This document shows, one piece after another, positions 22,901 to 31,057 of a stretch of 64,000 bases of DNA. The notes under the pieces are model-generated. The model was not told the DNA's origin, ran no database searches, and was given only the letters and a program-made list of their open reading frames with translations. The stretch is taken from positions 15,005,425-15,069,424 of the forward strand of contig JARUPZ010000002.1 of NCBI GenBank assembly GCA_031213475.1, written 5' to 3'. Origin of the DNA: Nereocystis luetkeana (Eukaryota; Sar; Phaeophyceae; Laminariales; Laminariaceae). The position numbers were made by a program, and so were the translations under genes. Positions within the stretch are counted from its first letter, which is position 1; each line of letters opens with the position of its first letter.

Positions 22901-24219
22901 CGGATCGGGTCGGGTCGGGTCGGATCGGGTCGGGAGGGTCGAGAGGTCTTCAAACTTTCATGGATCGGGCCCGGCTACCTTTGCTCGACCCGGCTCCACC
23001 TGACCCGCGGGGTGTGACACGATGGCCCGTGAACAGCCTGTTTTTTGTTGTCGGTTTTTTGTTTAGGTTTCGTCGACTGATGTAGTAGGTGGGGGTTTCG
23101 GTCTGTTCGTGTTCGGATAGCGCGGTGCCCAGGCCACCTTCTCTGCCTCGACTGCTCCGGAGACTATGAGGATACTGCAGAAAAGAACGGAGTTTGCGAT
23201 ATTCCGGTAGCAAATCTAGATCCAACAGTGCATACACATATCCGTGTTCTGCGTGGGAACATAAGAATTCGACGCGAATCGACGAGGGAAGAAGGGGCTG
23301 AATGAAGTTTTCTCGCGTTAAAAAAGTGCCGAGGCACGAACCGTGTTTTGGAGGGGGGGGGGGGGGGGGGGGGGGCTGCTATGTAACCCCGGGTCTGATT
23401 CACGGCTACTGTAAGAGGGAGAGAGATAAGGAGAGCGGTGATAATAAATAGTAAATGGCCCGAGAAAAAACAAATAATGGAACATTTTTTTTTCAACAAA
23501 ATAGCTAAGTAAAAAAAGGATAATGCCTGTTTTTTTGGGTCCATCGTGGGTTCTGGTTATTGCCTATGCCCACCCCGGAAAAGTGAGCATTACTACACAT
23601 ATTATGTATCTACCGTTTTCCTCTTCAACAGCGTGACCGTCCCCGGGCAGCGAAGAGGTGTTCAAGCCCGCCTTAGAAGCGGTCCTTCGTAGGATGCAGC
23701 TTACCCCTTCATGCTACTCGCCCAACACCTCACTGCGCTTCGCGCTTGGCGTAAGCAACACCTGCCTGGCCGGTTTAAAACCCGACGTGCTCCGCCTTGG
23801 CATTGTAGGGATGCGAGGGTCTATGGTTGCACGACTACGGCCATGCGCGGTATCGAGTACATCCCCACCACCACCCCCTACCCCCCATCACCACCCACAG
23901 CATCGCCCCCACCCCCTCCCCCCCTCTACCCCCCCCGTTCCCGGTGCTTGATCAATTGACGATCATCTAACTTAACTGACGCTCCGCCGTTCTTATTTTG
24001 TGCTTTATCGCCTCTTGTCTACGCGGGTATTCTTTCCCGCCCACTCCGCTGGCTTTCTCGCCTCGCGTTCTCCTATACCTGGTAGGCCCGACGGCTTGGT
24101 GGGGCAACTTCGTGGGCGACGTTGCTTGGACGATCGAGCCGGTCGCGGTGTTCCTGGCGCCGTATCTGCTGCTTCGACGTGCCCCGGCCGTCATCACGGC
24201 CACTCGCAAAACCCAGTAG
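10901..24219 (+). CDS. Unrecognised multi-pass membrane protein, 8 exons, 255 aa
   Basis: Exons 10901-10920, 12878-13024, 14142-14214, 16266-16328, 18603-18721, 19596-19689, 22488-22605 and 24086-24219 join in phases 2,2,0,0,2,0,1 to one frame of 255 codons plus TAG. I do not recognise the family. Residues 8-43 are charged (WRNALADFDM.. then NNRR). Hydrophobic stretches lie at about 44-60, 62-80, 81-96, 176-199 and 219-243. The loop 97-172 is hydrophilic, with helix-forming residues at 145-172 (STIEKTVSESRQ). The C-terminus is basic (RRAPAVITATRKTQ). Exons 2-8 are supported by good splice signals and frame continuity. The 20-base first exon rests on ATG, a strong GTAAGA donor and matching phase. 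Exon 4 could instead end at 16322. An intracellular membrane protein of four or five passes is the most that can be said. Confidence 0.62.
12001..12107. mobile_element. Pal-1, copy 2
   Basis: TTAACCC at the left and GGGTTAA at the right are preserved. The arms are slightly diverged (AGGGACAGCC on the left), and the right arm has an added CATTAA stretch. Confidence 0.7.
12128..12213. repeat. Paired TTTTGCCTCACAAGGCAAAA hairpins
   Basis: A short hairpin (TTTTGCC..GGCAAAA) occurs at about 12130-12150 and again at about 12192-12212. The flanks are related (CCCGTATAAG and CCCGTACAAG), so the unit of about 62 bases is tandemly duplicated between two Pal-1 copies. Confidence 0.65.
12237..12333. mobile_element. 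Pal-1, copy 3
   Basis: Both arms are clear (TTTCGGGGACAAAA and GTTTGTCCCCAAAACGGG). The terminal TTAA is decayed at the left and reads GGTTA at the right. Confidence 0.7.
13083..13262 (+). repeat. PolyG-B elements, copies 2 and 3 in tandem
   Basis: Two units, at about 13085-13155 and 13195-13262, each follow a G-rich tract. They share GTACTCA.TTGTTGC and CGCAT.CCTTTCGAGACG. The second reads CATTAACC where the first reads CATTGACC. Confidence 0.7.
13440..13680 (+). repeat. PolyG-A elements, copies 1 and 2 in tandem
   Basis: Two units (about 13470-13560 and 13575-13680) each follow a poly-G or GGT tract. They read ACTC..TCATGCATGGCCG, then the core CGTATGACCATAGACCCTCG, then a GGACG end. Each is a truncated form of the longer element best seen at 28950-29265. 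Confidence 0.7.
15045..15292. repeat. Inverted repeat flanking a Pal-2 element
   Basis: About 45 bases at 15045-15090 (ACAAGGCTCCACC..GGGAGTG) recur inverted at 15243-15290 (CACTCCCC..GGGAGCCTTGT). A Pal-2 copy lies between the arms. This may be a longer palindromic element that carries or was hit by Pal-2. Confidence 0.55.
15133..15242. mobile_element. Pal-2 palindromic element, copy 1
   Basis: Pal-2 is about 110 bases. The left arm follows ACGGGGGACCATAGTAAATA and the right arm its reverse complement, ending CCCCCGTAAT. The centre is A+T-rich (CCTATATATTT..CTATTTTTAC). There is no coding capacity. The superfamily is not clear; flanking TA could be a target duplication. This copy has small changes (CATATTAAATGGGACC). 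Confidence 0.7.
15950..16206 (+). repeat. Pentanucleotide satellite (GTTTC/GTTCC)n
   Basis: About 255 bases of GTTTC and GTTCC units with rare changes. The Arg/Phe-rich and Lys/Arg/Asn-rich open frames across it are artefacts of the repeat. Confidence 0.9.
16770..17105 (+). repeat. PolyG-B (copy 4) followed by PolyG-A (copy 3)
   Basis: A G tract and a PolyG-B unit (about 16775-16855) run straight into a G tract of about 20 and a PolyG-A unit (about 16880-17100). The latter includes the full body with GGCAGGCGTTGCTTGC, GCATCCCACTAAGGACCGC and TTGTGAGGCGG. The direct adjacency shows how alike the two units are. Confidence 0.75.
17583..17940. mobile_element. Cluster: Pal-1 fragments around two Pal-2 copies
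   Basis: Pal-1-like arms at 17583-17630 and 17890-17940 flank two Pal-2 copies, 17639-17751 and 17782-17894. The order suggests Pal-2 insertion into or beside a Pal-1 copy, followed by decay. The right Pal-2 copy has TATTGCGGGGGG at its left end. Confidence 0.65.
18144..18253. mobile_element. Pal-2, copy 4
   Basis: It begins TATTACGAGGGACC and ends GTCCCCCGTATTA. Relative to 17639-17751 the central segment is inverted, reading AAATATTGTCAGTAAAAATA. Confidence 0.75.
18752..18988. mobile_element. Two adjacent Pal-2 copies (5 and 6)
   Basis: Copies lie at 18752-18870 and 18880-18988, about 10 bases apart, just downstream of exon 5 of the membrane-protein gene. The first carries TACCAGGTA in its right arm, an example of the dispersed short motif. 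Confidence 0.75.
19705..19770 (+). repeat. (GGT)n microsatellite
   Basis: About 20 GGT triplets start some 15 bases after the exon 6 donor. Confidence 0.9.
20258..20552. mobile_element. Pal-1, copy 4, split by an insertion
   Basis: The left half (20258-20308) and right half (about 20504-20552) together match a whole Pal-1. The intact copy at 7866 reads continuously across the break point (AATTTGACTGGTTTGTCC). Confidence 0.75.
20309..20503. mobile_element. SINE-like insertion with tRNA B box and A tail
   Basis: About 195 bases lie inside the Pal-1 copy, start CCTGAGTCGGG and end GAAGAAAAAAAAAAAAA. At about 20418 it has GGGTTCGAACC, a perfect RNA polymerase III B box (the T arm of tRNAs). The A tail and internal Pol III box indicate a tRNA-derived SINE. 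Flanking ATTTAACT and AAATGACT may be an imperfect target duplication. A box A is not clear, and the B box is palindromic, so orientation rests on the A tail. Confidence 0.6.
20636..20935. repeat. Three-copy tandem repeat, unit about 92 bases
   Basis: GCATTCGATGCTGTACGTA at 20667 recurs with changes at 20758 and 20852. Each unit ends in TTTGATTGTGTACC..GGGCGTAGCA or a variant. Confidence 0.75.
21057..21172. mobile_element. Pal-2, copy 7
   Basis: The left arm reads TACGGGGGACCAGAGTAAAT. The right arm is more decayed (TTTAGTATGATTTCCCGTAA). Confidence 0.75.
21257..21374. mobile_element. Pal-2, copy 8
   Basis: Both ends are intact (CTATTACGGGGGACC and GGTCCCCCGTAATAG). There is a small AATAAC expansion near the centre. 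Confidence 0.8.
21555..21650 (+). repeat. PolyG-A, copy 4 (short)
   Basis: A GC-repeat and poly-G stretch leads into GTAGTCGTATGCCCATAGAC, then GATGCCGGGACGGAGCACG. The 3' body is missing. Confidence 0.65.
22090..22325 (-). repeat. PolyG-A, copy 5
   Basis: This minus-strand copy has most of the body, including the GCGAAGC hairpin part and the GACGGAGCA core. Its G-tract end faces the poly-C stretches at 22378-22412. Confidence 0.7.
22606..24085 (+). other. Intron 7 of the membrane-protein gene
   Basis: It begins GTGAGG and ends in CTATACCTGGTAG, so the acceptor itself lies in the dispersed TACCTGGTA motif. It holds a GGTCGGATCG-type tandem repeat (22880-22935), a G tract at 23352-23375 and a minus-strand PolyG-A element. 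Confidence 0.6.
23640..23935 (-). repeat. PolyG-A, copy 6
   Basis: A minus-strand copy with a nearly complete body (GCGGTCCTTCGTAGGATGC through GGCCATGCGCGG). It ends in C-rich sequence at 23870-23935. Confidence 0.7.
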
Positions 24220-24289
24220 AGGGTGGCGAGTGGGTGTTGGGGGAAGGGGGCGCGGAGAGGCGGCGCGTGATACCTCAGCGTTGGTGTCG

Positions 24290-24480
24290 GCGTTGGATTT
24301 CGGCGTTGGGGTCAGCGTTAGCGTTAGCATTAGCGTAGCGTAAGGGTCAGCGTTATGGTTAGGGTTGGCGTTAGCGTCAGGGTTAGCATTGGCGTTAGCG
24401 TTGGCCTCAGAGTTAGCGGTAACGTTAAGGTCAACGTTTTTTCTTAGCGTTAGCGTTAGCGGTAACGTCTAGCGTCAGTG
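24290..24480 (+). repeat. Degenerate GTTAGC/GTTAGG hexamer repeat
   Basis: About 190 bases of GCGTTA, GGGTTA and GCATTA units. It resembles decayed telomere-type repeat but has no long perfect run. Confidence 0.7.
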
Positions 24481-24924
24481 TCAGTGCGACGGCGGAGGCG
24501 AGGAGGGGGGGGGGGGCGTTGTTCGTTGCCTGTGTGGTGGTGTTATCGATTTTGGGTGGTTGATACGTAGGGAAATGCTGTCTGCACACGAATGTCTGCA
24601 GCGCAAAACATTCCGGCCGAAGTACTCGCCTTATATAGTTGTATTTCACGACACGCCGAGGCCTCGAGGCTCCTTGGCTGTGATGAATCAGGGTGGTGGC
24701 AGCGATCGGCAGCGTTTTTTGTTGTATTCTTTCTAGGGGACGGATGATTCATTCAGCAACGCCAAGAGTAGCAGCAACAGCAGCAGCAGCGTCTCTTGAC
24801 GCGGGCTTTCTGTCGTCACTGCTCGCTCGTACCCCTTGCCGGTACTTGCACCGCACCGTGGTGAGGAGGCCGCGCAAGTTGTCCCCCTTTCTGTATAGTT
24901 GTTTCCGCACGCTCGGCAATGCCG

Positions 24925-25190
24925 TGGTGACCTCGACCGGGTCGTGACCTTAAACCTCGTCGTGGCCTTGACGGTGTTGTGACCTTGAAGGCATCGTGAC
25001 GTTGACGGGGTCGTGACCTTAACCCCTTTAGAACCGCAGTTCCGTTTTGGGGACAAACTACTTGATTTTTAAGTTTGTCCCCAACAACGGGACTGCGGTT
25101 CTAAAAGTCATTTTGACCTTGACGGCGTCCTGACCTTGACGGCGTGCTGACCGCAACGGTCGTTATCTTTATGCCATCGTGACCTTGGCG
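24925..25190 (+). repeat. CGTGACCTTGACGG tandem repeats split by Pal-1
   Basis: Units of about 18-24 bases, with CGTGACCTT or CCTGACCTTGACGG, lie on both sides of the Pal-1 copy at 25019-25107. The repeat array was therefore in place before that insertion. Confidence 0.65.
25019..25107. mobile_element. Pal-1, copy 5
   Basis: The left end TTAACCCCTTTAGAACCGCAG is kept. The right end reads GGTTCTAAAAG without the final TTAA, and the centre is shortened. Confidence 0.75.
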
Positions 25191-25842
25191 ACGGCTTGGC
25201 GGTGGCAGACTATCATAGCCCTCGTTTTCTCTCGCCGCACTCATCGTTGGTGTCTGTTAAATGTTGTGGGATGCGGGGAGAGCCGTCCTGCGTTGTGTGC
25301 CACTTGCTGTTTTGTTGTTGTTGCGCCGTACCGTTGTGTATTTGTTCCTAATCCCAGTAGTTTTCGTGGATTGTTCATTGGTGGGGATCAGGTTGGAGCG
25401 TTCATTTGGTAGTAGATTTCAAAGACGACGGAGGGACAGACAGACAGACAGACAGACAGCGACTTCGGAGTTTCCGTTGCAGAAGACCCTAGGTAGGCCT
25501 ACAGTAGGCAATATCACAGCAGTACGGCTAGATTCTGGTGCGACCGCCTGATCCACTGCTGCCGTAAAAGCAGCTCGAAGCAGCAGCAGTTTTCCACGGT
25601 GACTGAAGGTTGTCTGGGACACAAACGAACAAAAAAACAGTTCCTCCAAGCAGATGGACGAGGGGACAGAGTATGATACTTGACACTTCACTGTTTTACT
25701 GACTCTTGTGGTCTAGCGGCCATAAAATAGTCAAAATTAATGACGAGCATGGAGTCCAGGTGCCGTTACCGGTCACCGCCCCCCCCCCCCGCCAAACCTC
25801 CGTCACACAACCATGTGCTATATATAGACTATGGTGATAGTG

Positions 25843-28800
25843 CTATCGACGTCGTACACCGCCTTGAGGTGCCGCCGCCAGCGTAACTCCAGCAAGCGAC
25901 AATTCATCCGCACCATCGGCGGCATGTTCTGTCGCCTTCCGTCGTGGCTGCCCCTCCGGTGCGCCCGCCTCCGGCAGCGACATCCCTGCGCCCGCGCCTG
26001 CGCTCGAGCCTGCGCTTGAGCCTGCGCTCCCGTCAGCAGCATTGCTGTCTACCCCACCCCCTTCTGCCGCCCTCTCGTTACCTCCTCGTTCGTGTACACC
26101 TCCCTCTACCTTAACGCCAACCGTACCCGTACCCGCAGCGGTTCCCTCCTCGACTACAGCTCCGTTCCCCGCCGGGCTACAGCTACCGCCACCACCACCA
26201 CCGCCCGCGCCACTGCCGCCGGTGGTGGTGGTGGTGGTGTTGGTGTTGGTCTTCCGCAGCTTACACAGGAGTACCTCCGAGTTCTCGTGGTCGTAGGCCT
26301 TGTCCATGTGTCGCCTAGGGGCCAGCCGGACGGCGAATTCCTCGGACAGACGCGCCCTGAACTTGGCGTAGGTGACCTCCTCTCGCTTCTCGCTCGCCAC
26401 CAGGAGAGTCGTGCCCCTGCCGGAGACCTGTACCATAGACCACACCAGGGACTCCACCAGGCGCTCCACGTAGACGCAGTCGCAGGCGATGACGTAGTCG
26501 TAGGGGGGGGTCAGGCCGTCCAGCGGCTTGCCCCAGCAGTATTCGAGCACCTGCGTGACGTGCGTTTTTTTGGGTGGGCGTTTTCGGGGCAAAACAAAAA
26601 ACGCACGAAGAAAACATACTACTGTAGCACAAAACAAGACAAAACACTTTTATATTCTGATGGATAAGATGCGAGAGAAGAAAGCAAGACAAGTGGCAAG
26701 GCAAACGTGAGATCATACGCAGGAAGAACTGAAGTGTTCCTCCTATTTTCTCTCTCCCAACATATGCGTAGTAGTCCCACAGCGAGCAACGCCAAAAATA
26801 TCGCGAGTTTTAAACCAAAAAAGGAAAAAACGCAGCCCTTACGTTCCCTTGCATTCCACTCCCCACCCTCATCCCCTTCGCGCATTAGGAATTAACCACC
26901 CCATGTAAAATAGGTATCACACCCCATGTTAACCCCCCCCCCCTCCTTGTTATCACACCACCTGAAATCTGGCCGGGGTCTGCCCACAATCCTTAGCAAT
27001 TATTGATACCGTTACCACACCCCCTCGCTATCACACCCCCTAGCAAGCGGGGCTCCTGTGCATGTTGCCTATCACCCGGGACACGTTAGAGAGCACTCCC
27101 CACCCACAACAGCACACCCGGTGAAAATATGTTCAATTTTCAAATAGTTATCCCCGGGGTGTGGTATCATGCGTGCGTCATACGGTAGCGGTGCTCCGGC
27201 CCTCCGCAATGAGAGTATCAACCATCAAAGTAACTGTAGCAGGTGGCGAAGCAAACAATAACATCCTGTGAATAATCAAAGGGTGAATCAGGTGTGCGCG
27301 GGTGGACAAGTACCCCCCCCCCCTCTATGGCCATACGAACACGGCCATGCATGACATGAGTACCCCCCCCTCCCCCCCCCCCCCAACCCCCCCCACCCAC
27401 TCCTTCTCCACCCCCACCCCCCTCTACTCTAGCACCACTGTCGTGGATAGTTTATCCCCACCTTAGCTTTCGGGACGGCAGCAGCGGCGGCGGGCCCGTC
27501 TTTTTTGCCGTGACTGCCGCCCGAGTCCATTGCTTCCGCCGCCTGACCGCCTAGGTTCATCGTCACGTTTCTTTGGAGCAGAGGAACCACTTCGATCTGT
27601 TCGCACCGGTGAAGACAAATCGCAGGACCCCAGCATCATCGGAAGCATCGCACATTCACAACAGAAGCAAGAAACAGCAGCATGAGGATCTCATGTTACA
27701 CATACAGCACCTCAAACAGCACACAAACTATTAATAGGGTTTCCAGAGTATCACAGCATCTCAAATGTTGGGGGAGTTGGGATCTCACAGCAGCAGCATC
27801 AATCACCGCATCCCAGCGGCTCCGAAAGCTCCAATAACAGCGGTATCAACTCGCTATAGACAGGCTCGAGCTCACAAGTTGAACGGAAACAGAAAAACAT
27901 CGCACATGCGTATTTAGCCATCACGTGGAGGGGGCGGAGGCGGGGGTAGGAGCGGGGGAGGGTGTACTCGATAGGAGAGATGCACTCGATCTCATGCAAT
28001 GGTCGTAGTCGTATGACCATATGGAGTAGGGGGGGGGGGGGGGTGTACTCGATAGGAGAGATGCACTCGATCTCATGCATGGCCGTAGTCGTATGACCAT
28101 AGACCCTCGCATCCCTACAATGCCGGGACGGAGCATGTCGGGTTTTCACCGACCAGGCAGACATTGCTTGCACCAAGCGCGAAGCGCCGTGAGGTGTCTG
28201 GCGAGTCGCATGAAGGGTGAGCTGCATCCTACTAAGAACCGCTTTTGAGGCGGACTTGCATATGGACGACAGCTTCAATGAGTTGATTTAATTTCCGGTG
28301 TAGGCATTTCCAGAGACAGCAATGGGAGCACTTTGTAACTGCCTCTTGGGTGCCTTACCTTGAACACTGGTACGTGATACGATCATTCCCAATTATGCGA
28401 AGTAAAGGTTCTTTGCCTCGCACAAATGATCTAACTCGACAACCAGCTGTGGGCGACCGCCAAAAAACAAAAAAACGGTACCCTGGTTGTCTAGCTCACG
28501 TAGTGAGCGGCATGTTTTACAGTGTCGCTGCCAACCGACGCCAACCCAACCTATATAAAATAGGGGGGGAGTAGGGGGAGGGGGGGGGGTGAACTTATGT
28601 CATACACGGCCGCAATCGTATGACCATAGACCCTCGCATCTCTACAATGCCGGGACGGAACAGGTCGGGTTTTCACCGACCAGGCAGACATTGCTTGCAC
28701 CAAGCGACAAGAAGCGCCGCGAGGTGTTGGGCAAAGTCGCATGAAGGGGGAACTGCATCCTGCTACGTAAGAACCGCTTGTGAGGCGATTTTTTCTTGCA

Positions 28801-29504
28801 TATGGTTGACAGCGTCGAATTAATCCAGGGCCCGGAGGGGATAGCCGATACGCGAAGGGGATCACGGGGGGTAGCTGTCGCGTGGAGAGGGCGGGAGGAT
28901 GACCGTCACAAGTGGAGGGGGCGGGGAGTGGAAGCGGGGGTAAGAGCAGGGGGCGGGGGGGGGTGTACTCATTATCATGCACGGCCGTAGTCGTATGACC
29001 ACAGAGACCCTAGACCCTCGCATCCCTACAATGCCGGGACGGAGCACGTCGGGTGTTCGCCGACGAGGCAGTCATTGCTTGCACCAAGCGCGAAGCGCCG
29101 TGAGGTATCCGGCGAGTCGCATGAAGGGTGAGCTGCATCCTACTAAGAACCGCTTGTGAGGCGGACTTGCATATGGATGACAGCTTCAATGAGTTAATTT
29201 ATTTTCCGGTGTAGCCACTTCCAAAGACAGCATTGGGAGTACTATGTACCTGCCTCTAGGGCCGGGGGGGGGGGGGAGGCAGTGCAACCAACCGCAAATT
29301 ATATCTCACCAGGTCTGTGAAAGTCACATGGGCGCCCTGCAAGGCGAAGTACATCCCCGCCAGCCCGCAGCCGGCGCCAAGCTCCAGCACCCGCTTGCCC
29401 TCCAGCTTCCTCCTAGAGTAGAGGTGCGGGTTGCGCTCCATGTACCGCACCAGGATCACGCTCGCGTCCCAGATGGTCGTGCCGAGATTGTCCGACGTTG
29501 GGTC
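25843..29504 (-). CDS. METTL21/Methyltransf_16 protein methyltransferase, 3 exons seen (5' incomplete)
   Basis: Exons 29504-29310, 27596-27462 and 26550-25843 join at phase 0 into 345 residues plus TAG. The family (METTL21, FAM86/EEF2KMT) is SAM-dependent and methylates lysines of chaperones and elongation factors. Seen in order: DPTSDNLGTTIWDAS (family QD..S..lG.tvWDa), motif I VLELGAGCGLAG at visible residues 39-50, an acidic end to strand 2 (VTFTDL), VPLLQRNVTMNL, then YDYVIACDCVYVERL, the family's post-motif strand with the D..Y substrate pocket. A 130-residue Asn/Thr/Gly/Ala-rich tail follows NSEVLLCKLR and is not conserved. The middle exon was found by phase and family fit; its donor, AAG|GTGGGG, is weak. 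The N-terminal exon(s) should lie upstream of 29504; I could not identify them. The protein substrate cannot be told. Confidence 0.82.
26551..27461 (-). other. METTL21-like intron (second seen)
   Basis: It contains repeated ATCACACCCC-type stretches (26915-27080), a decayed minus-strand PolyG-A fragment (27315-27375) and poly-C runs. No other coding sequence is seen. Confidence 0.6.
27930..28345 (+). repeat. PolyG-A, copy 7 (long, with internal duplication)
   Basis: The 5' part is duplicated: GTGTACTCGATAGGAGAGAT occurs at about 27961 and again at about 28043, each before GTAGTCGTATGACCAT. The body and the long 3' part (GACAGCTTCAATGAGTT, GGTGTAGGCATTTCC) match copy 9. Confidence 0.75.
28560..28830 (+). 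repeat. PolyG-A, copy 8
   Basis: It starts in a G tract (28561-28589) and runs to GTTGACAGCGTCGAATTAAT. The body has a small CGACAAGAAGCG insertion relative to copies 7 and 9. Confidence 0.75.
28950..29265 (+). repeat. PolyG-A, copy 9 (reference)
   Basis: The best preserved copy: G tract, GTGTACTC, ATGCACGGCCGTAG, the CATAGACC-type core (with a small CAGAGACC duplication), GGGACGGAGCACGTCGGG, ACCAAGCGCGAAGCGCC, GCATGAAGGGTGAGCTGC, ACCGCTTGTGAGGCGGAC, and a 3' part ending near CTGCCTCTAGGG. It is about 315 bases with no open frame. Small stem-loops such as CGCTTGTGAGGCG suggest a structured RNA origin, but no tRNA or 5S box is clear. Confidence 0.75.
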
Positions 29505-29819
29505 CTTGGACGAGCGCAGAAAACACACACAAGAAGAAGCAGTACGTACGTGTTCATACAGGAAGTAGGAACTATGATACGGGTGTTTTACGGCCTGGGC
29601 AGCACAGCGTCGACAAATTCACACCAAGCTTACTCAAAAGATGAATGCTGAAGATTTTTGTTCGATCTCACGAATTTATTACGAGTTTTGTTCATTTCTT
29701 TTTTTTTTAACGGGAGATATGCACTCCATTAAATTTCATTTTTCATCCCCAGGATTTTAGTAACTTTACCCCCAGGCGTTCGGGATCAAGGGCCATATTT
29801 TAGGGGGAGGTTTGATCGT

Positions 29820-29903
29820 TTTAGAACTGCAGTTCCGTTCTAGGGACAAACCAGTCTAATTCTAAGTAGTTTGTCCCCAAAACGGGAGTGGAGTCCTGAA
29901 AGG
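29820..29903. mobile_element. Pal-1, copy 6
   Basis: Arms TTCCGTTCTAGGGACAAACC and GTTTGTCCCCAAAACGGGAG are clear. The TTAA ends are lost. Confidence 0.7.
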
Positions 29904-30640
29904 GAGGGGTTTGAGCGGACGCTAGCACGCTCAGGAATGCGTCGTCAAGCCCCCACGCGTAGGCGGCTCGGCAACATATACATACGGCTTGGAATTCGAG
30001 TGAGGGATTTGTAACCAAGATCCTACTAGAATGGTTGACAAAAATATACGAGAATCTTAAGCTTTTTAGCCCATTTTTGCACTTTTTTGGGCTAACTTAC
30101 TACCCATCATGGGAACGTAGTTTTTCGCCCAGCAGCATCTTCGACGACGACTCCCTCTGAGATATATCATCCGCCTGGAGAACGGCAAACTTCTATATAG
30201 TGAATGCCATTTCTTTATCGTTGATGTAGCCATCGTGCTATGTGCTATGCTCCCTTGCGTGAATTGCAACATTTTCGCGTTTTCGCGAGCTTTTTGTGCT
30301 ACTCGCTCGCGACTTCGAATACACGAAAACACCTCGTGAGTCGTTTCTCGCCGCCTACGACTGCCGTGTGGCGCACCCGATGCCCTCACAGATCCCACCA
30401 TGATCATCCCTCAATTTCGGGGGCTGTAGTTCCCTGCGAGGAGCCGTAGCTGTCCGCAAGAGAAGTGCAAACGTTCAGTCGGGGTTTGTTTTTTGTCTCA
30501 TTTCGTGCACCCCAGATATCGGCCAATTTCGACCACTGGAGCACCTCTTCGTCGAGGTGTAGGCCTCTGCTGAGAACCTGCGGGGGATCAATCTCGAGAG
30601 AAATGCACAAGCTAGCTGCTGTGAACAACCTTTAACCCTT

Positions 30641-30823
30641 TTAACCCTTTAAGAACCGCAGTCCTGTTTTTGGGGACAAACCAGTAAAATTCCGAGTAGT
30701 TTGTCCCCAAAACGGGACTGCGGTTCTAAAGGGGTTAAGACTGCAGTTCCGTTTTGGGGACAAACTACTCAGAATTTGAGTGAGTTGTTCCCATATATGG
30801 GACTGCGGTGCTGAAAGGGTTAA
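30641..30823. mobile_element. Two Pal-1 copies in tandem (7 and 8)
   Basis: Copy 7 (30641-30737) has TTAA at both ends. Copy 8 (about 30734-30823) begins in the same GGGGTTAA and ends GGGTTAAC. The shared TTAA fits insertion of one element at the TTAA flank of the other, as expected for TTAA-specific transposition. Confidence 0.75.
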
Positions 30824-30969
30824 CAAGTCACCGTCGCTCTCCGGTGAGCACGAACCAGCCGATTTTCTAAACGCAGCGATGTTTTTTTTTTCCGGTCCGA
30901 TCAAACATCTAGAGACGAGAGTCACCGGAAACCCGGGGACCAGGGGACGCTTGGGTGCCAGCGTCCCCT

Positions 30970-31057
30970 CAACCCTTTCAGAACTGCAGTCCCATTCTGG
31001 GGTCAAGCCACTCAATTTTTAACTAGTTTGTCCCCAAAACGGGACTGCGGTTCTAAA
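30970..31057. mobile_element. Pal-1, copy 9
   Basis: Left end CAACCCTTTCAGAACTGCAG, right arm GTTTGTCCCCAAAACGGGAC and GGTTCTAAA. The centre is short. Confidence 0.7.

Larger units (their letters stand above)
24220..25842. other. Convergent intergenic spacer
   Basis: It lies between the 3' ends of the membrane-protein gene and the METTL21-like gene. It holds a degenerate GTTAGC hexamer repeat (24290-24480), a set of GTGACCTTGACGG-type repeats (24925-25190) interrupted by a Pal-1 copy, and a (GACA)n run at 25436-25459. No gene is recognised. Confidence 0.6.
27597..29309 (-). other. METTL21-like intron (first seen), filled with PolyG-A elements
   Basis: More than half of this 1.7 kb intron consists of three plus-strand PolyG-A copies (27930-28345, 28560-28830, 28950-29265). 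The rest shows nothing recognisable. Confidence 0.65.

Noticed and set aside
30404-30628. Possible exon with EEVLQWSKLADIWG
   Set aside because: It looks protein-like and is followed by a GTGCAC, but matches no neighbour's expected sequence. Too weak to annotate.
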